Assembly (NCBI RefSeq): GCF_010550695.1
Contig: NZ_JAAGOB010000002.1
Span: 310,001 to 374,000, forward strand
Reading direction: 5' to 3'
DNA: 64,000 nucleotides
Source of the DNA: Phytoactinopolyspora alkaliphila
GTDB taxonomy: Bacteria; Actinomycetota; Actinomycetes; Jiangellales; Jiangellaceae
Made by a program: the position numbers and the translations under genes. Position 1 is the stretch's first letter, and the number at the start of each line of letters is the position of its first letter. Under the pieces are notes generated by a model. That model was not told where the DNA came from. It made no database searches and saw nothing but the letters and a program-made list of their open reading frames with translations. Of the stretch, positions 1 through 9,304 are shown in pieces.

Positions 1-1331
1 TGCACACGTCGCTCTCCAAGTCCGCGGCGCGAGCCCGGGCCGTCGAACTGCTGGACATGGTGGGAATCCCCGATCCCGCCACGCGCTACCGCTATTACCC
101 ACACCAGATGTCCGGCGGGCAGCGGCAGCGAGCCGTCATCGCGATGGCCATCTCATGTGACCCCGCCGTGCTCATCGCCGACGAGCCCACCACCGCGCTC
201 GATGTGACCGTCCAGGCGGAGATCCTGGAGCTGCTGCGCGATCTCCGGCATCGGCTCGACTCAGCCATCCTGCTCATCACCCACGACATGGGCGTCGTCG
301 CCGACATCGCCGACCGCGTCGTCGTCATGCGGCGTGGTGAGGTGGTCGAGCAGGCCCCGGTGACCGAGATCTTCGCCCGCCCTTCTCACCCCTACACTCG
401 GGAACTCCTGGCCGCCGTACCGCATCTGGGTCACCGGCCCGAGTCCGGTCGCCTGCTCGAGGCCGAGCCCGCGGAGCCAGCGGAGACTCCGGCGGCTCAG
501 GCTGCCGCTCATGCCGGGAACGCGCTGGAACTGCGCAATGTCGCAGTCGAGTATCCGGGCGGCCTCGGCCGCGCCGGGTTCCGCGCGGTCGACGACGTCA
601 GCTTCACCATCGGGCGCGGCGAGATCCTGGGTCTCGTCGGCGAGTCCGGCTCGGGCAAGTCCACGCTGGGCCGGTGCGCGGTCGGCTTGCTGCGGGCTGC
701 CTCTGGCCAGGTACTCGTCGACGGGCAGGACATCACCACCGCGTCGCGGCGCGAGCTCCGGAAGGTACGCGGCCGCATCGGCATGGTGTTTCAAGACCCG
801 GCGTCGTCGCTGAATCCGCGCTATCCGATCGGCGACAGCATCGCGGAGCCGCTGCGTCTGCAAGGCGAACTGTCCGGACGCGCCGCAATAGACCGCCGGG
901 TGACGGCGCTCCTGGAGAGCGTCGAACTGCCGGCCGCCTGGCGGCATCGGTTTCCACACGAGCTCTCCGGTGGCCAGCGGCAGCGGGTCGGCATCGCCAG
1001 GGCGATCGCCTTGGATCCGGTGCTGCTGGTGGCCGACGAGCCGACCAGCGCGCTCGACGTCTCGGTTCAAGCCCGCGTCCTGGACCTGCTGCTCGACCTG
1101 CAGGCCCGGCTCGGATTCTCGTGCTTGTTCATCAGCCACGATCTCGCCGTCGTCGAACTGCTCGCCAACCGGATCGCCGTGATGCACCAGGGCAAGCTTG
1201 TCGAGGTGGGCACGCGCGACGACGTGCTGTCCCGGCCGCGCGAGGACTACACCAAGCGCCTGCTCGCCGCCGCCCCCGTACCCGATCCCGTGGAGCAGCG
1301 ACGCCGTCGCGAGTCGCGTCGTGTCAGCTGA
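1..1331 (+). CDS. Dipeptide/oligopeptide ABC transporter, fused double ATPase (5' partial)
   Basis: The reading frame is open from base 3, so the gene begins before the window. It carries two ATP-binding domains in one chain, like DppD joined to DppF. The first shows the signature MSGGQRQR and Walker [12 protein letters not shown] but its Walker A lies outside the window. The second has Walker [10 protein letters not shown], signature LSGGQRQR and Walker [12 protein letters not shown]. Family knowledge: such ATPases sit on the inner face of the membrane and power peptide or nickel import with two permeases and a binding protein, presumably encoded upstream. The C-terminus is basic. It converges on hemB with a 10-bp gap. 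Confidence 0.93.
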   Translation, partial: HTSLSKSAARARAVELLDMVGIPDPATRYRYYPHQMSGGQRQRAVIAMAISCDPAVLIADEPTTALDVTVQAEILELLRDLRHRLDSAILLITHDMGVVADIADRVVVMRRGEVVEQAPVTEIFARPSHPYTRELLAAVPHLGHRPESGRLLEAEPAEPAETPAAQAAAHAGNALELRNVAVEYPGGLGRAGFRAVDDVSFTIGRGEILGLVGESGSGKSTLGRCAVGLLRAASGQVLVDGQDITTASRRELRKVRGRIGMVFQDPASSLNPRYPIGDSIAEPLRLQGELSGRAAIDRRVTALLESVELPAAWRHRFPHELSGGQRQRVGIARAIALDPVLLVADEPTSALDVSVQARVLDLLLDLQARLGFSCLFISHDLAVVELLANRIAVMHQGKLVEVGTRDDVLSRPREDYTKRLLAAAPVPDPVEQRRRRESRRVS

Positions 1332-1341
1332 GCGGTGAAGC

Positions 1342-2328
1342 TCAGCGTCCCGCACCGGAAAGCCGGCGGGCCGCGTCGACGGCCCAGTAGGTGAGGACGA
1401 TGTCCGCACCCGCGCGGCGAATCGAGGTCAGCGACTCCATGATCGCGTGGTCACGGTCGATCCATCCGTTCGCGGCCGCGGCCTCGACCATCGCGTACTC
1501 GCCGGATACCTGGTACGCCGCCACCGGAACATCCACGGCATCTCGCACACGTGCGAGCACGTCGAGGTAGGACATCGCCGGCTTGACCATCACCATGTCG
1601 GCGCCCTCCTCGATATCCAGCCGGACTTCGCGCATCGCCTCGGTGGCGTTGGCCGGATCCTGCTGGTATGTGCGCCGGTCACCGGACAGCGACGACTCCA
1701 CCGCATCACGGAACGGCCCGTAGAACGCGGACGCGTACTTCGCCGCGTAGGCCAGAACGGCGACGTCGTGGTGGCCCGCCGCGTCGAGCGCACCACGAAC
1801 AGCCGCGACCTGGCCATCCATCATCCCGCTGGGTGCCACCACGTGTGCTCCGGCGTCTGCCTGCGCCACGGCCATGGCTTCGTAGGCTCCCAGGGTGGCG
1901 TCGTTATCGACCGTCCCGCCGGGCGTGAGGAGGCCACAGTGCCCGTGGTCGGTGAACTCGTCCAGGCACAGGTCGGCCATCACCACCGTCGCGTCGCCCA
2001 CCTCGCTGACGACCTCACGGATGGCGACGTTGAGCGCACCGTCCGGAGCGGCCGCGCCGGTGCCGACGGCATCCTTGTGCTCGGGAACGGCGAAGAGCAT
2101 CAGCCCACCCACGCCCGCCTCGACGGCCTCGACGGCCGCCTTGCGCACCGTCTCGGCGGAATGCTGCACGACCCCCGGCATCGAGAGGATGGGCCTCGGC
2201 TCCACCGCGCCCTCGCGGACGAACATGGGCAGCACCAGCTGCCGTGGCTCGAGCATCGTCTCGCTGACCAGCCGGCGCATCGCCGGGGTGCGACGCAGCC
2301 GCCTCGGCCGTTCATTCGGGTACGGCAC
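1342..2328 (-). CDS. hemB: Delta-aminolevulinic acid dehydratase (porphobilinogen synthase)
   Basis: Condenses two 5-aminolevulinate molecules to porphobilinogen in the cytosol. The 328-aa length is normal. The two Schiff-base lysine regions are visible as AYAAKYAS and [11 protein letters not shown], and the metal site reads [14 protein letters not shown], which is Cys-Asp-Cys where the E. coli zinc site has three Cys. I chose the GTG at 2328 because AGGAG lies 7 bases upstream and the protein then begins with the normal [19 protein letters not shown] segment; the open frame extends further upstream with no homology. It is the last gene of the rex-hemACDB operon, 23 bp after hemD. Confidence 0.96.
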   Translation of the reverse strand: MPYPNERPRRLRRTPAMRRLVSETMLEPRQLVLPMFVREGAVEPRPILSMPGVVQHSAETVRKAAVEAVEAGVGGLMLFAVPEHKDAVGTGAAAPDGALNVAIREVVSEVGDATVVMADLCLDEFTDHGHCGLLTPGGTVDNDATLGAYEAMAVAQADAGAHVVAPSGMMDGQVAAVRGALDAAGHHDVAVLAYAAKYASAFYGPFRDAVESSLSGDRRTYQQDPANATEAMREVRLDIEEGADMVMVKPAMSYLDVLARVRDAVDVPVAAYQVSGEYAMVEAAAANGWIDRDHAIMESLTSIRRAGADIVLTYWAVDAARRLSGAGR

Positions 2329-2351
2329 CGCGGTTCTCCTGTGGTTGCGGC

Positions 2352-3965
2352 TTACTGGGCGTTCTTGCTGCGCCGGGACGCCGCACGCCGACGCTGCGAC
2401 GGCTTGAGCAACGGCTCCCCGGACTCCAGGAGCGACACCCGGCGAGCGGTGCCGAACTCCGCCAGTGCCTCGGCCAGCAACTCCGCCGACGGCTCCGGCG
2501 CCATCACGTCGACCCGTAGGCCGTGCTCTTCGGCCGTCTTGGCGGTGGCCGGGCCGATGCACGCGATCACCGTGTTGGTGTGCGGCTTGCCGGCGATGCC
2601 CACGAGGTTGCGCACCGTCGACGACGAGGTGAACAGGACGGCGTCGAACTTGCCGGTCTTGATCGCCTCGCGCGTCTTGGCCGGCGGCGGCGCGGCACGC
2701 ACCGTCCGGTACGCCGTCACGTCGTCAACCTCCCAGCCCATGTCCATCAGGCCGGCCGCCAGCGTCTCGGTGGCGATGTCGGCCCGGGGCAGGAAGACCC
2801 GGTTGATCGGGTCCAGCACCTCGTCGTACGGCGGCCAGTCGGCGAGCAGACCGACGGCGGACTGCTCTCCGGAGGGCACCAAGTCAGGTTCGATACCCCA
2901 TTCCCGCAGCGCGGCGGCGGTCTTCTCGCCCACGGCCGCGACCTTCAGGCCGGAGAGTGCGCGGGCATCCAGGCCATAGCCGACCAGCTTCTCCTTGACC
3001 GCACGCAGGGCGTTGTACGACGTGAAGGCGATCCACTCGTACCGGCCCTCGACCATGCCGCGGACAGCCTTGTCGATCTGCTGCGGGTTCCGAGGCGGCT
3101 CGACCGAGATGGTCGGCACCTCCTCGGGCACCGCGCCGGACCGCCGCAGCGCCGACGAGAGCGACGCGGCCTGCTCCTTGGTGCGCGGAACCAGGACTCG
3201 CCATCCGAACAGCGGCTTGGTCTCGAACCACGACAGCGCGTCCCGGTTCTCGATGGTGTCGCCGGCGATGACCGTGTACGGGCCCTCCAGCTTGGCGGCC
3301 TTCACCGCGGCCATCACGTCGGCGAGGGAGGACACGATCGTCTGCTGCTCGACCGTGCTCCCGCCCGTCACCACCGCGATGGGCGTGCTGGGTACCCGGC
3401 CGGCATCGACGATGCCCTGCACCAGATCGCCGAGCTGCTCGGTGATGCCGGTGAAGACCAGGGTGTCCGCTGTACACGAGTGCAGATCGATCTTGCCGCC
3501 CACGTCGATGATCTGCGCGCTGCGCCGCCGCCCGGTGACGAGCGGCACGCCGGCGTGGGTGGGCACAGCCGTACCCAGGGCGACGCCCGCCACGACCTCG
3601 AACGGGATACCGGCCTTCACACAGGCCAGAACCTCGTCCGCACCGGTGGGGTGGCTGAACGGATCACCTTCGAGCAGCCGGACGACCCGGCGACCGCTCT
3701 TGGCGGCCTGGGCTATCCGGCGGCCACGGGCGGCGGCGGTCAGCGCGACCCCGGCGTCGTCGACGCTGACGTCCACCAGCTCGACCAGATCTGGTGCGTG
3801 CTCCAGTATCTGGTGCGGTACGGACTCGTCGATGACGACGACGTCGGCCTCACCGAGCGCGTCCACCGCTCGGAGGGTGAGCAACCCGGGGTCGCCCGGG
3901 CCGGCGCCGACGAAGGCGACGCCACCTTGATCAATGCGCTTACGCGCGTCGCGCGGAGTGGTCAC
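2352..3965 (-). CDS. hemD: Uroporphyrinogen-III C-methyltransferase / uroporphyrinogen-III synthase fusion
   Basis: A 537-aa two-domain enzyme. The N-terminal half (about residues 15-245) is a SAM-dependent tetrapyrrole methylase of the CobA/CysG type, with [15 protein letters not shown] and [12 protein letters not shown]. The C-terminal half (about 255-515) is uroporphyrinogen-III synthase ([34 protein letters not shown]). Together they close the tetrapyrrole ring and can methylate it towards precorrin-2, linking heme with siroheme/B12. The fusion is common in actinobacteria. The GTG start overlaps the hemC stop (GTGA), so translation is probably coupled. The C-terminal 15 residues are strongly basic. 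Confidence 0.94.
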   Translation of the reverse strand: MTTPRDARKRIDQGGVAFVGAGPGDPGLLTLRAVDALGEADVVVIDESVPHQILEHAPDLVELVDVSVDDAGVALTAAARGRRIAQAAKSGRRVVRLLEGDPFSHPTGADEVLACVKAGIPFEVVAGVALGTAVPTHAGVPLVTGRRRSAQIIDVGGKIDLHSCTADTLVFTGITEQLGDLVQGIVDAGRVPSTPIAVVTGGSTVEQQTIVSSLADVMAAVKAAKLEGPYTVIAGDTIENRDALSWFETKPLFGWRVLVPRTKEQAASLSSALRRSGAVPEEVPTISVEPPRNPQQIDKAVRGMVEGRYEWIAFTSYNALRAVKEKLVGYGLDARALSGLKVAAVGEKTAAALREWGIEPDLVPSGEQSAVGLLADWPPYDEVLDPINRVFLPRADIATETLAAGLMDMGWEVDDVTAYRTVRAAPPPAKTREAIKTGKFDAVLFTSSSTVRNLVGIAGKPHTNTVIACIGPATAKTAEEHGLRVDVMAPEPSAELLAEALAEFGTARRVSLLESGEPLLKPSQRRRAASRRSKNAQ

Positions 3966-4921
3966 GAGACGTTCTCCTTCTTCGGCACCTTTAGCTCGGC
4001 GCCGACAACTGTCCCGGCCCCATCGTCGAGCAGATCGCCGGCGAGCGTTCGCCCGAGCTGCTCGGCCTCCTCAACCGGGCCGGTGACGGACTTGCGGATA
4101 CTGATGGCGCCGTCGCTGGAGACGACAGCACCTCTTATGTACAGTTCATCCGATTGCGGGGCATCTCCTTCGGCCACCACAGCATATGCACCCACGGGTG
4201 CGCTGCAACCAGCCTCGAGAACGGCCAGCAATGTGCGTTCCGCGGTGACGGCGGCCCGGGTCATCGGGTCGTCGAGCACCGCTAGCGTGCCGACGAGTTC
4301 CTCGTCGGCCGTACGGCATTCCACCGCCAGTGCTCCCTGCCCGGGGGCCGGCAGCATCTGAAGGGGGTCGAGCACCTCGGTCACGGCGTCCAGCCGGCCG
4401 AGCCGGCTCAGGCCGGCGCGGGCGAGGACGATCCCGTCGAGTTCACCACTGGTGACCTTCGCCATCCTGGTGTCGACGTTGCCACGGACCGGAACCACCT
4501 CGAGCTCGAGTCCCAGCGCTCGCAGTTGCGCCGCGCGGCGCGGGGACCCCGTCCCGATGGTCGAGCCGGGTGGCAGTTCGGCCAGTGTGAGGTCGTCCCG
4601 CGCGCACAAGACATCGCGGGGGTCGGCCCGCTCCGGAATGGCGGCCACGGTCAGGTTCTCCGCGGGAGTGGTCGGGAGGTCCTTCAGCGAGTGCACGGCG
4701 AGGTCCACACGATCGTCGAGCAGTGCCTCACGCAGCGCGTTGACGAAGACGCCGGTACCACCGATGGTGGCCAGCGGCTCGTTCGAGACGTCACCGTAGG
4801 TGGTGATCTCGACCAGGTTCACCGCACGGCCGGTGGCCGCCGTCAATGCCTCCGCGACGCCGCGTGACTGCGCCATCGCCAGCTTGCTGCCCCGCGTACC
4901 GAGCCGAAGTGGAGGTGTCAT
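3962..4921 (-). CDS. hemC: Hydroxymethylbilane synthase (porphobilinogen deaminase)
   Basis: Polymerises four porphobilinogens into hydroxymethylbilane. The 319-aa chain starts LRLGTRGSKLAMAQS, contains the conserved HSLKDLP and GTGSPRRAAQL motifs, and carries the Cys that binds the dipyrromethane cofactor (C239 in LEAGCSAPVGAY). The ATG overlaps the hemA stop by four bases and the stop overlaps the hemD start, so the gene is embedded in a coupled operon. Nothing unusual is seen. Confidence 0.97.
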   Translation of the reverse strand: MTPPLRLGTRGSKLAMAQSRGVAEALTAATGRAVNLVEITTYGDVSNEPLATIGGTGVFVNALREALLDDRVDLAVHSLKDLPTTPAENLTVAAIPERADPRDVLCARDDLTLAELPPGSTIGTGSPRRAAQLRALGLELEVVPVRGNVDTRMAKVTSGELDGIVLARAGLSRLGRLDAVTEVLDPLQMLPAPGQGALAVECRTADEELVGTLAVLDDPMTRAAVTAERTLLAVLEAGCSAPVGAYAVVAEGDAPQSDELYIRGAVVSSDGAISIRKSVTGPVEEAEQLGRTLAGDLLDDGAGTVVGAELKVPKKENVS

Positions 4922-6300
4922 GTCCGCTCACCCGCATCCGTACCGGACTCCCCGCTCCGCGGGTCCGGCTTGACGACCGCATCGATGGAGCGCCGGTCAA
5001 GGGCGAACAGCTCTCGCAGCGCCGCCTCGTAGTCGGCCCCGCCGGGCTGCGACGCCAGCTCCTTGACCCGCACGGTAGGCGAGTGCAGGAGCTTGTCCAC
5101 CACACGCCGAACAGTCGCGGAGACCTCCGCCTTCGTCCGGTCGTCGAGGTCGGGCAGGCGGCCTTGCATCCGGGACAGCTCCGCTTCCACCACGGTGTCG
5201 GCCATGGTGCGCAGGGCCACCACGGTGGGCGCCACCTGAGCGATCCGCCGAGCGGCGGAGAATGCGTCGACCTCCTCGACGACGATGGCGCGCACGTCGG
5301 CCACGTGATCGGCCACGGCGCCGCCGTCAGCGTCCTGAGCCTGCGCGAGGGTGGCGAGATCGGCGAGTACCACGCCGGGCAGCTCGGCCACGGCACCGTC
5401 GACATCGTGTGGCAGGGCGAGGTCGAGTATGCCCAATGGCCGCCCTCCGCGACGGGCGACGGCCGCCTCTACCAGTTCGAAAGGAATGACCACGCCGGCC
5501 GCGCCGGTGCACGTCACGAGCAGGTCGACCTCGGCGATCAACGCCGGCATCTCACTCATCGGCACGGCGGTGCCTCCCACCGCCGCCGCGACCCGCTCGG
5601 CATGCTCAGGCGTGCGATTGCCGACGACGACGTCCGCGCCCGCCTCCGCGAGCGTCGAGGCGGCCAGTGCCGACATCGATCCCGCTCCGACGACGAGTGC
5701 CCGGCAGCCCTCGACGAGGTGCCGCCAGGATCGTCCGTCGACCTGTCCCACGGCCCAGCCCTCGGGAGCGACCGATGGCACGACGCTGGCCAGGCCCACA
5801 GTGACCAGCGAGCGGCCCGCCGCGTCGATGTCCGTCTCAGCATGAGCGCGCTTGCCGACCCGCAACGCCGTCTGGAAGAGCTCGCCCAGCACCCGGCCCG
5901 TCGTCCCGGACGTCTGCGCCAGCCGGAACGACTCCCGTACCTGGCCCAGAATCTGCGACTCGCCCACCACCATCGAGTCCAAGCCGCTGACGACATGGAA
6001 GAGGTGCGAGACGGCACGTTCCTCGTAATGCACGTACAGATACGGCGTCAGCAGCTCCAGCGGCACGCCGGTGTGGGCCGACAGCATGGCTCCTGCCTCG
6101 TCCACGCCACCATGGAAGGTGGCGGCGTCGGCATACAGCTCAAGGCGATTGCAGGTAGCGATGACCACGGCCTCGGACAGGTGGTCGGCGACATGCACCT
6201 CGTCGAGGAGCTTCGCCACCCCATCGCGGCTCAGCGCGACGTCCTCGAGTGCCTCGACCGGGGCGCTGCGATGCGAGAGCCCCATCACCAGTACGCTCAT
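4918..6300 (-). CDS. hemA: Glutamyl-tRNA reductase
   Basis: First committed enzyme of C5-pathway tetrapyrrole synthesis: NADPH reduction of glutamyl-tRNA(Glu) to glutamate-1-semialdehyde. The 460-aa protein has the catalytic Cys at residue 50 in ATCNRLELY, the GESQILGQVRE motif, a Rossmann segment (ALVVGAGSMSALAASTLAEAG) and a C-terminal dimerisation helix region. The ATG overlaps the rex stop by four bases, so hemA is co-transcribed with its redox-sensing regulator. hemL, the next enzyme, is not in the window. Confidence 0.97.
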   Translation of the reverse strand: MSVLVMGLSHRSAPVEALEDVALSRDGVAKLLDEVHVADHLSEAVVIATCNRLELYADAATFHGGVDEAGAMLSAHTGVPLELLTPYLYVHYEERAVSHLFHVVSGLDSMVVGESQILGQVRESFRLAQTSGTTGRVLGELFQTALRVGKRAHAETDIDAAGRSLVTVGLASVVPSVAPEGWAVGQVDGRSWRHLVEGCRALVVGAGSMSALAASTLAEAGADVVVGNRTPEHAERVAAAVGGTAVPMSEMPALIAEVDLLVTCTGAAGVVIPFELVEAAVARRGGRPLGILDLALPHDVDGAVAELPGVVLADLATLAQAQDADGGAVADHVADVRAIVVEEVDAFSAARRIAQVAPTVVALRTMADTVVEAELSRMQGRLPDLDDRTKAEVSATVRRVVDKLLHSPTVRVKELASQPGGADYEAALRELFALDRRSIDAVVKPDPRSGESGTDAGERT

Positions 6301-7022
6301 CCACCGACCGCCTTCGCGAGTTCGACCGCTTGCTCGGCCGTGAGTGCCAGCGCCGCACCGTTCTTGCGCTGTTCGTGGTAGGCGAGGATCTGCAACTCTG
6401 TCGAGAGGTCCACTTTCCTGAGATCGACACCCTCGGGAACCTGCACGACAGCCGGAGCGAAGTTCAGGATACTCGTGATTCCCAGATCGACGAGTCGATC
6501 ACAGACCGCCTGCGCCGCGTGGGCCGGCGTGGCGATGACCGCGATGGCGATGTTGAACTCCTTCACGACGTCGTCGAGGTCATCGGAGTGCCGTACTTTC
6601 AGGCCGGCCACTTCCTCGCCGGTGCGCTGCGGGTCAGCGTCGACGAGCGCCGCGATCCGGAATCCGCGGGAGGCGAAGCCTCCGTAGTTGGACAGGGCAT
6701 GGCCAAGATTCCCGATACCGACGATCAGCACCGGCCAGTCTTGGGTGAGACCGATCTCACGCGAGATCTGGTGCTGCAGGAACTCCACCTCGTAGCCCAC
6801 GCCCCGGGTACCGTACGACCCCAGATACGACAGGTCTTTGCGCAGCTTCGCGGAGTTCACTCCCGCGGTCTCCGCGAGCTCGTCGGAAGACACGGTGGCG
6901 ACGCCACGTTCGGCCAGCGCTGTGAGGGCGCGCAGGTACAGTGGCAACCTGGCCACCGTAGCCTCAGGCACACCACGAGGTATCGGCGCCGGCTGCGCCA
7001 ACGAGCTAGTCGGTCGGGCCAC
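6297..7022 (-). CDS. rex: Redox-sensing transcriptional repressor Rex
   Basis: A 241-aa NADH/NAD+ sensor. Residues about 20-85 form the winged-helix DNA-binding domain (ATVARLPLYLRALTAL; VNSAKLRKDLSYLGSYGTRGVGY) and the rest is a Rossmann domain (LIVGIGNLGHALSNYGGF). Family knowledge: Rex binds its operator when NADH is low and leaves it when NADH rises, derepressing respiratory and heme genes. The GTG start follows GGGGAG. A matching operator lies about 100 bp upstream, so autoregulation of the whole hem operon is likely, as described for rex-hemACD of Streptomyces coelicolor. Confidence 0.95.
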   Translation of the reverse strand: MARPTSSLAQPAPIPRGVPEATVARLPLYLRALTALAERGVATVSSDELAETAGVNSAKLRKDLSYLGSYGTRGVGYEVEFLQHQISREIGLTQDWPVLIVGIGNLGHALSNYGGFASRGFRIAALVDADPQRTGEEVAGLKVRHSDDLDDVVKEFNIAIAVIATPAHAAQAVCDRLVDLGITSILNFAPAVVQVPEGVDLRKVDLSTELQILAYHEQRKNGAALALTAEQAVELAKAVGG

Positions 7023-7095
7023 AACTCTCCCCGGTCGGCCGGGTGCCGGAACGACATAACCAGGGGTGGTGTCGCCTCGGAATCCGGCGGAACGT

Positions 7096-7125
7096 AATAT
7101 GCCCCCACCCTAGGGCACTTGTGAA
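7096..7125 (-). promoter_or_regulatory. Candidate rex-hem operon promoter
   Basis: On the minus strand a -35-like TTCACA (7120-7125) is followed after 18 bp by CATATT (7096-7101). The -35 overlaps the Rex operator, so bound Rex would block RNA polymerase. The predicted transcript starts about 65 bases before the rex GTG. This is a motif match only. Confidence 0.4.
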
Positions 7126-7136
7126 GCCATGCACAA
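7119..7136. promoter_or_regulatory. Rex operator (ROP)
   Basis: The site reads TTGTGAAGCCATGCACAA. It matches the known Rex consensus TTGTGAA-N4-TTCACAA at all but one arm position. It lies between the 3' end of the glutaredoxin-like gene and rex, at the expected place for control of rex-hemACDB. Confidence 0.85.
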
Positions 7137-7156
7137 AGTTGCGATCTTGGCCGCCG

Positions 7157-7411
7157 TCAACTATGGGGAGCCGAGGCGTCCTGCAGAGCGCGGCGCAAGC
7201 GCGCCTCGTCCACTCGCCAGAAGTCGTGCTGAGCACCGTCGACGAAGGTTACCGGAATCTGATCACCGTACTTGCGCTGCAGGTCGGCGTCGTCGTCGAT
7301 GTTACGTTCCTCCCACCGGACATCGAGGTCGGCGCAGACCCTGGCGACCACCTCGCGGGCCTCGTCGCACAGGTGACATCCCGGCCGGCTCAGCATCATG
7401 ACTCTCGCCAC
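7157..7411 (-). CDS. Glutaredoxin-like thiol-disulfide protein
   Basis: A small (84-aa) thioredoxin-fold protein. The redox motif is C12-H-L-C15 (SRPGCHLCDEA) and the cis-Pro loop is QIPVTFVDG. It corresponds to M. tuberculosis Rv0508, which also neighbours hemA. The GTG start follows GGAGGA with a 6-base spacer. The gene lies upstream of rex on the same strand and is divergent from the HAD hydrolase. Its partner thiol system is unknown; mycothiol would be expected in actinobacteria. Confidence 0.85.
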   Translation of the reverse strand: MARVMMLSRPGCHLCDEAREVVARVCADLDVRWEERNIDDDADLQRKYGDQIPVTFVDGAQHDFWRVDEARLRRALQDASAPHS

Positions 7412-7465
7412 GTCGACTCCTCCATGTGGTGCTTCTCGAGCTCATGCCGACACTACTCTTGGGGC

Positions 7466-8317
7466 ATGCGGCTGGGACGACGTCGAGACCGATACCAACG
7501 CGTAGGGGAAGCAGCCGCCGAGACGGCGGAGGCCACCGCCGGGATCGACCTACCGCCCGACTCCCGGGCGGCCGCGTTCTTCGACCTGGACAACACGATG
7601 GTTCGCGGCGCTTCCCTGTTCTATCTGGCTCGAGGTCTGTACGAGCGCAAGTTCTTCCGGACCGGGGACATCGCGAGATTCGCCTACCAGCAGGTGCGGT
7701 TCGCCATTGGGGCGGAGCACGCCGGGCACATGGACGAGTCACGCCAGGCGGCACTGTCCTTCATCGCCGGCCGCGAGGTCTCGGAGCTCGCCAAGATCGG
7801 TGAGGAGATCTTCGAGGAGCGGATGGCCCGCAAGATCTGGCCCGGCACGCAGGCGATCGCCCGGCTCCACGTCGACCAGGGTCAGCGCGTATGGCTCGTC
7901 ACCGCGGCGCCCACCGAGATCGCGACCATCATCGCCCAGCGGCTCGGACTCACCGGGGCTCTCGGTACAGTCGCCGAACACCGCGACGGCCGATACACCG
8001 GCAAGCTCGTCGGCGATCTGCTGCATGGCGAGGCGAAGGCAGCGGCGGTCCGCGCGCTGGCCAGCAGAGAAGGCCTCCTGCTCGAGCGATGCTCCGCCTA
8101 CAGCGACTCCGCCAACGACGTCCCCATGCTCTCCCTGGTAGGGCACCCGTGCGCGGTCAATCCGGATCGGCGCCTGCGCGCCCACGCGCGCCGCCACGGA
8201 TGGCGAATCCGGGACTATCGCGGGCGTCGTCGCAACACCACACTCGGCATCGCGGCAGCCGCCGGCGCGGGAGCCGGCGCGATCATCGGCGTCGTCGCCG
8301 CCCGGAAGCGCCGCTGA
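7466..8317 (+). CDS. HAD-IB family phosphatase with C-terminal membrane anchor
   Basis: Haloacid dehalogenase-type hydrolase of the SerB/CicA branch, 283 aa. Motif I is FFDLDNTMVRG (nucleophile D40, acid/base D42), motif II is WLVTAAPTE and motif IV is YSDSANDVPML. A C-terminal Ala/Gly-rich hydrophobic segment followed by RKRR suggests a membrane anchor. It matches SerB1 (Rv0505c) by position, but the substrate is not proven. I start at the ATG at 7466, ahead of the conserved MRLGRRRDRYQ; the longer open frame upstream lacks homology. A long palindrome follows 37 bp after the stop. Confidence 0.85.
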   Translation: MRLGRRRDRYQRVGEAAAETAEATAGIDLPPDSRAAAFFDLDNTMVRGASLFYLARGLYERKFFRTGDIARFAYQQVRFAIGAEHAGHMDESRQAALSFIAGREVSELAKIGEEIFEERMARKIWPGTQAIARLHVDQGQRVWLVTAAPTEIATIIAQRLGLTGALGTVAEHRDGRYTGKLVGDLLHGEAKAAAVRALASREGLLLERCSAYSDSANDVPMLSLVGHPCAVNPDRRLRAHARRHGWRIRDYRGRRRNTTLGIAAAAGAGAGAIIGVVAARKRR

Positions 8318-8354
8318 GCGATCCCACGCCCCCCACTTCCCGCACCTCCACCTA

Positions 8355-8440
8355 AATGATCATGTAAACCATGTTTTCTCGTGCTTCACCATGCCTGCAG
8401 ACCTGGTGAAGCACGAGAAAACATGGTTTACATGATCATT
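8355..8440. repeat. Long perfect palindrome, copy 1
   Basis: Arms 8355-8391 and 8404-8440 are perfectly complementary over 37 bp, around a 12-base loop that contains CTGCAG. It lies between convergent genes, 37 bp after the HAD hydrolase and 7 bp before the acyltransferase stop. Almost the same arm sequence is found at 22597-22706. There is no T-tract, so it is not a typical intrinsic terminator, although a hairpin of this size could stop transcription or protect both 3' ends. The stem is AT-richer than its surroundings, suggesting a mobile or recently spread element. Confidence 0.9.
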
Positions 8441-8446
8441 CGGAGA

Positions 8447-9304
8447 TCAGCCGAAAGCTCCGCCGCGCTCCTCGAGCAAGCGGTGCAGCGTGTTCTGGAT
8501 GGTGTCGCGGACGTGATCTGTCAACTCGAAGATCACCATGGGATCCTCGGCCGCGCCGTCCGGATAGCCGTCGGTGGTGATCGGCTTACCGAACTCGATC
8601 ATCCACTTCGACGGCAGCGGTACCAGACCCAGCAGCCCGAGCCACGGGAACGTGGGTGTGACGGGAACGTAAGGCAGCCGAAGCAGACGAGCCAGGAAGT
8701 CGAGGTTGGCGATCATCGGATAGATCTCCTCGGCGCCGACGATGGAGCACGGCACGATCGGAGCCGAGGACCGCAGGGCCGCCGACACGAATCCGCCACG
8801 GCCGAAGCGCTGCAGCTTGTACCGCTCGGAGTACAGCTTGCCGACACCCTTGAAGCCCTCCGGCCAGACGCCCACCAACTCGCCGCTGCCAAGCAGTTTT
8901 TCGACGTCCTCGGTGCACGCCAGTGTGGAACCACTCTTGCGAGCGAGATCCGACACGACCGGCAACTGGAAGACCAGGTCCGCGGCGAGCGCCCGGAGAT
9001 GCCGGTGCGTGGGATGCTCGTCGTGCACGGCCAGCTGGGTCATCAAGGAGTCCACCGGCACAGTGCCGGAGTGATTCGCCACCACCAGCGCCGCACCGCT
9101 CGCGGGGATGTTCTCGATCCCGCGGACCTCGACTCTGAACCAATGCCGATACAACGGGCGCAGCGCGGGCAGCATGACGGCCTCGGTCAGTTCGGGGTCG
9201 AATCCGAAGGCGTCGACGGAGAAGTCGCCATTGAGGCGGCGCTTGAGGAAGGTCAGGAGGCGGTCCAACCCCTCGCTGGCGTCGGAGCCCGCACCCTCAC
9301 CCAT
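8447..9304 (-). CDS. Lysophospholipid acyltransferase family protein
   Basis: A 285-aa PlsC-like acyltransferase. The acyl-acceptor motif is a variant, NHSGTVPVD, with seven residues from His to Asp; motif III appears as GVWPEGFKGVG and motif IV as APIVPCSIVGAEEIY. It is homologous by sequence type and position to Rv0502. Family knowledge suggests transfer of an acyl chain to a phospholipid or glycolipid at the inner membrane face. I start at ATG 9304, which overlaps the epimerase stop by 8 bases; GTG 9313 is an alternative. The open frame extends upstream antisense to nothing recognisable. Confidence 0.85.
   Translation of the reverse strand: MGEGAGSDASEGLDRLLTFLKRRLNGDFSVDAFGFDPELTEAVMLPALRPLYRHWFRVEVRGIENIPASGAALVVANHSGTVPVDSLMTQLAVHDEHPTHRHLRALAADLVFQLPVVSDLARKSGSTLACTEDVEKLLGSGELVGVWPEGFKGVGKLYSERYKLQRFGRGGFVSAALRSSAPIVPCSIVGAEEIYPMIANLDFLARLLRLPYVPVTPTFPWLGLLGLVPLPSKWMIEFGKPITTDGYPDGAAEDPMVIFELTDHVRDTIQNTLHRLLEERGGAFG

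Noticed and set aside
261-1409. Long minus-strand open frame opposite the ABC ATPase (and similar shadows over most genes)
   Set aside because: High-GC coding DNA yields long antisense frames; these lack family motifs and start signals.
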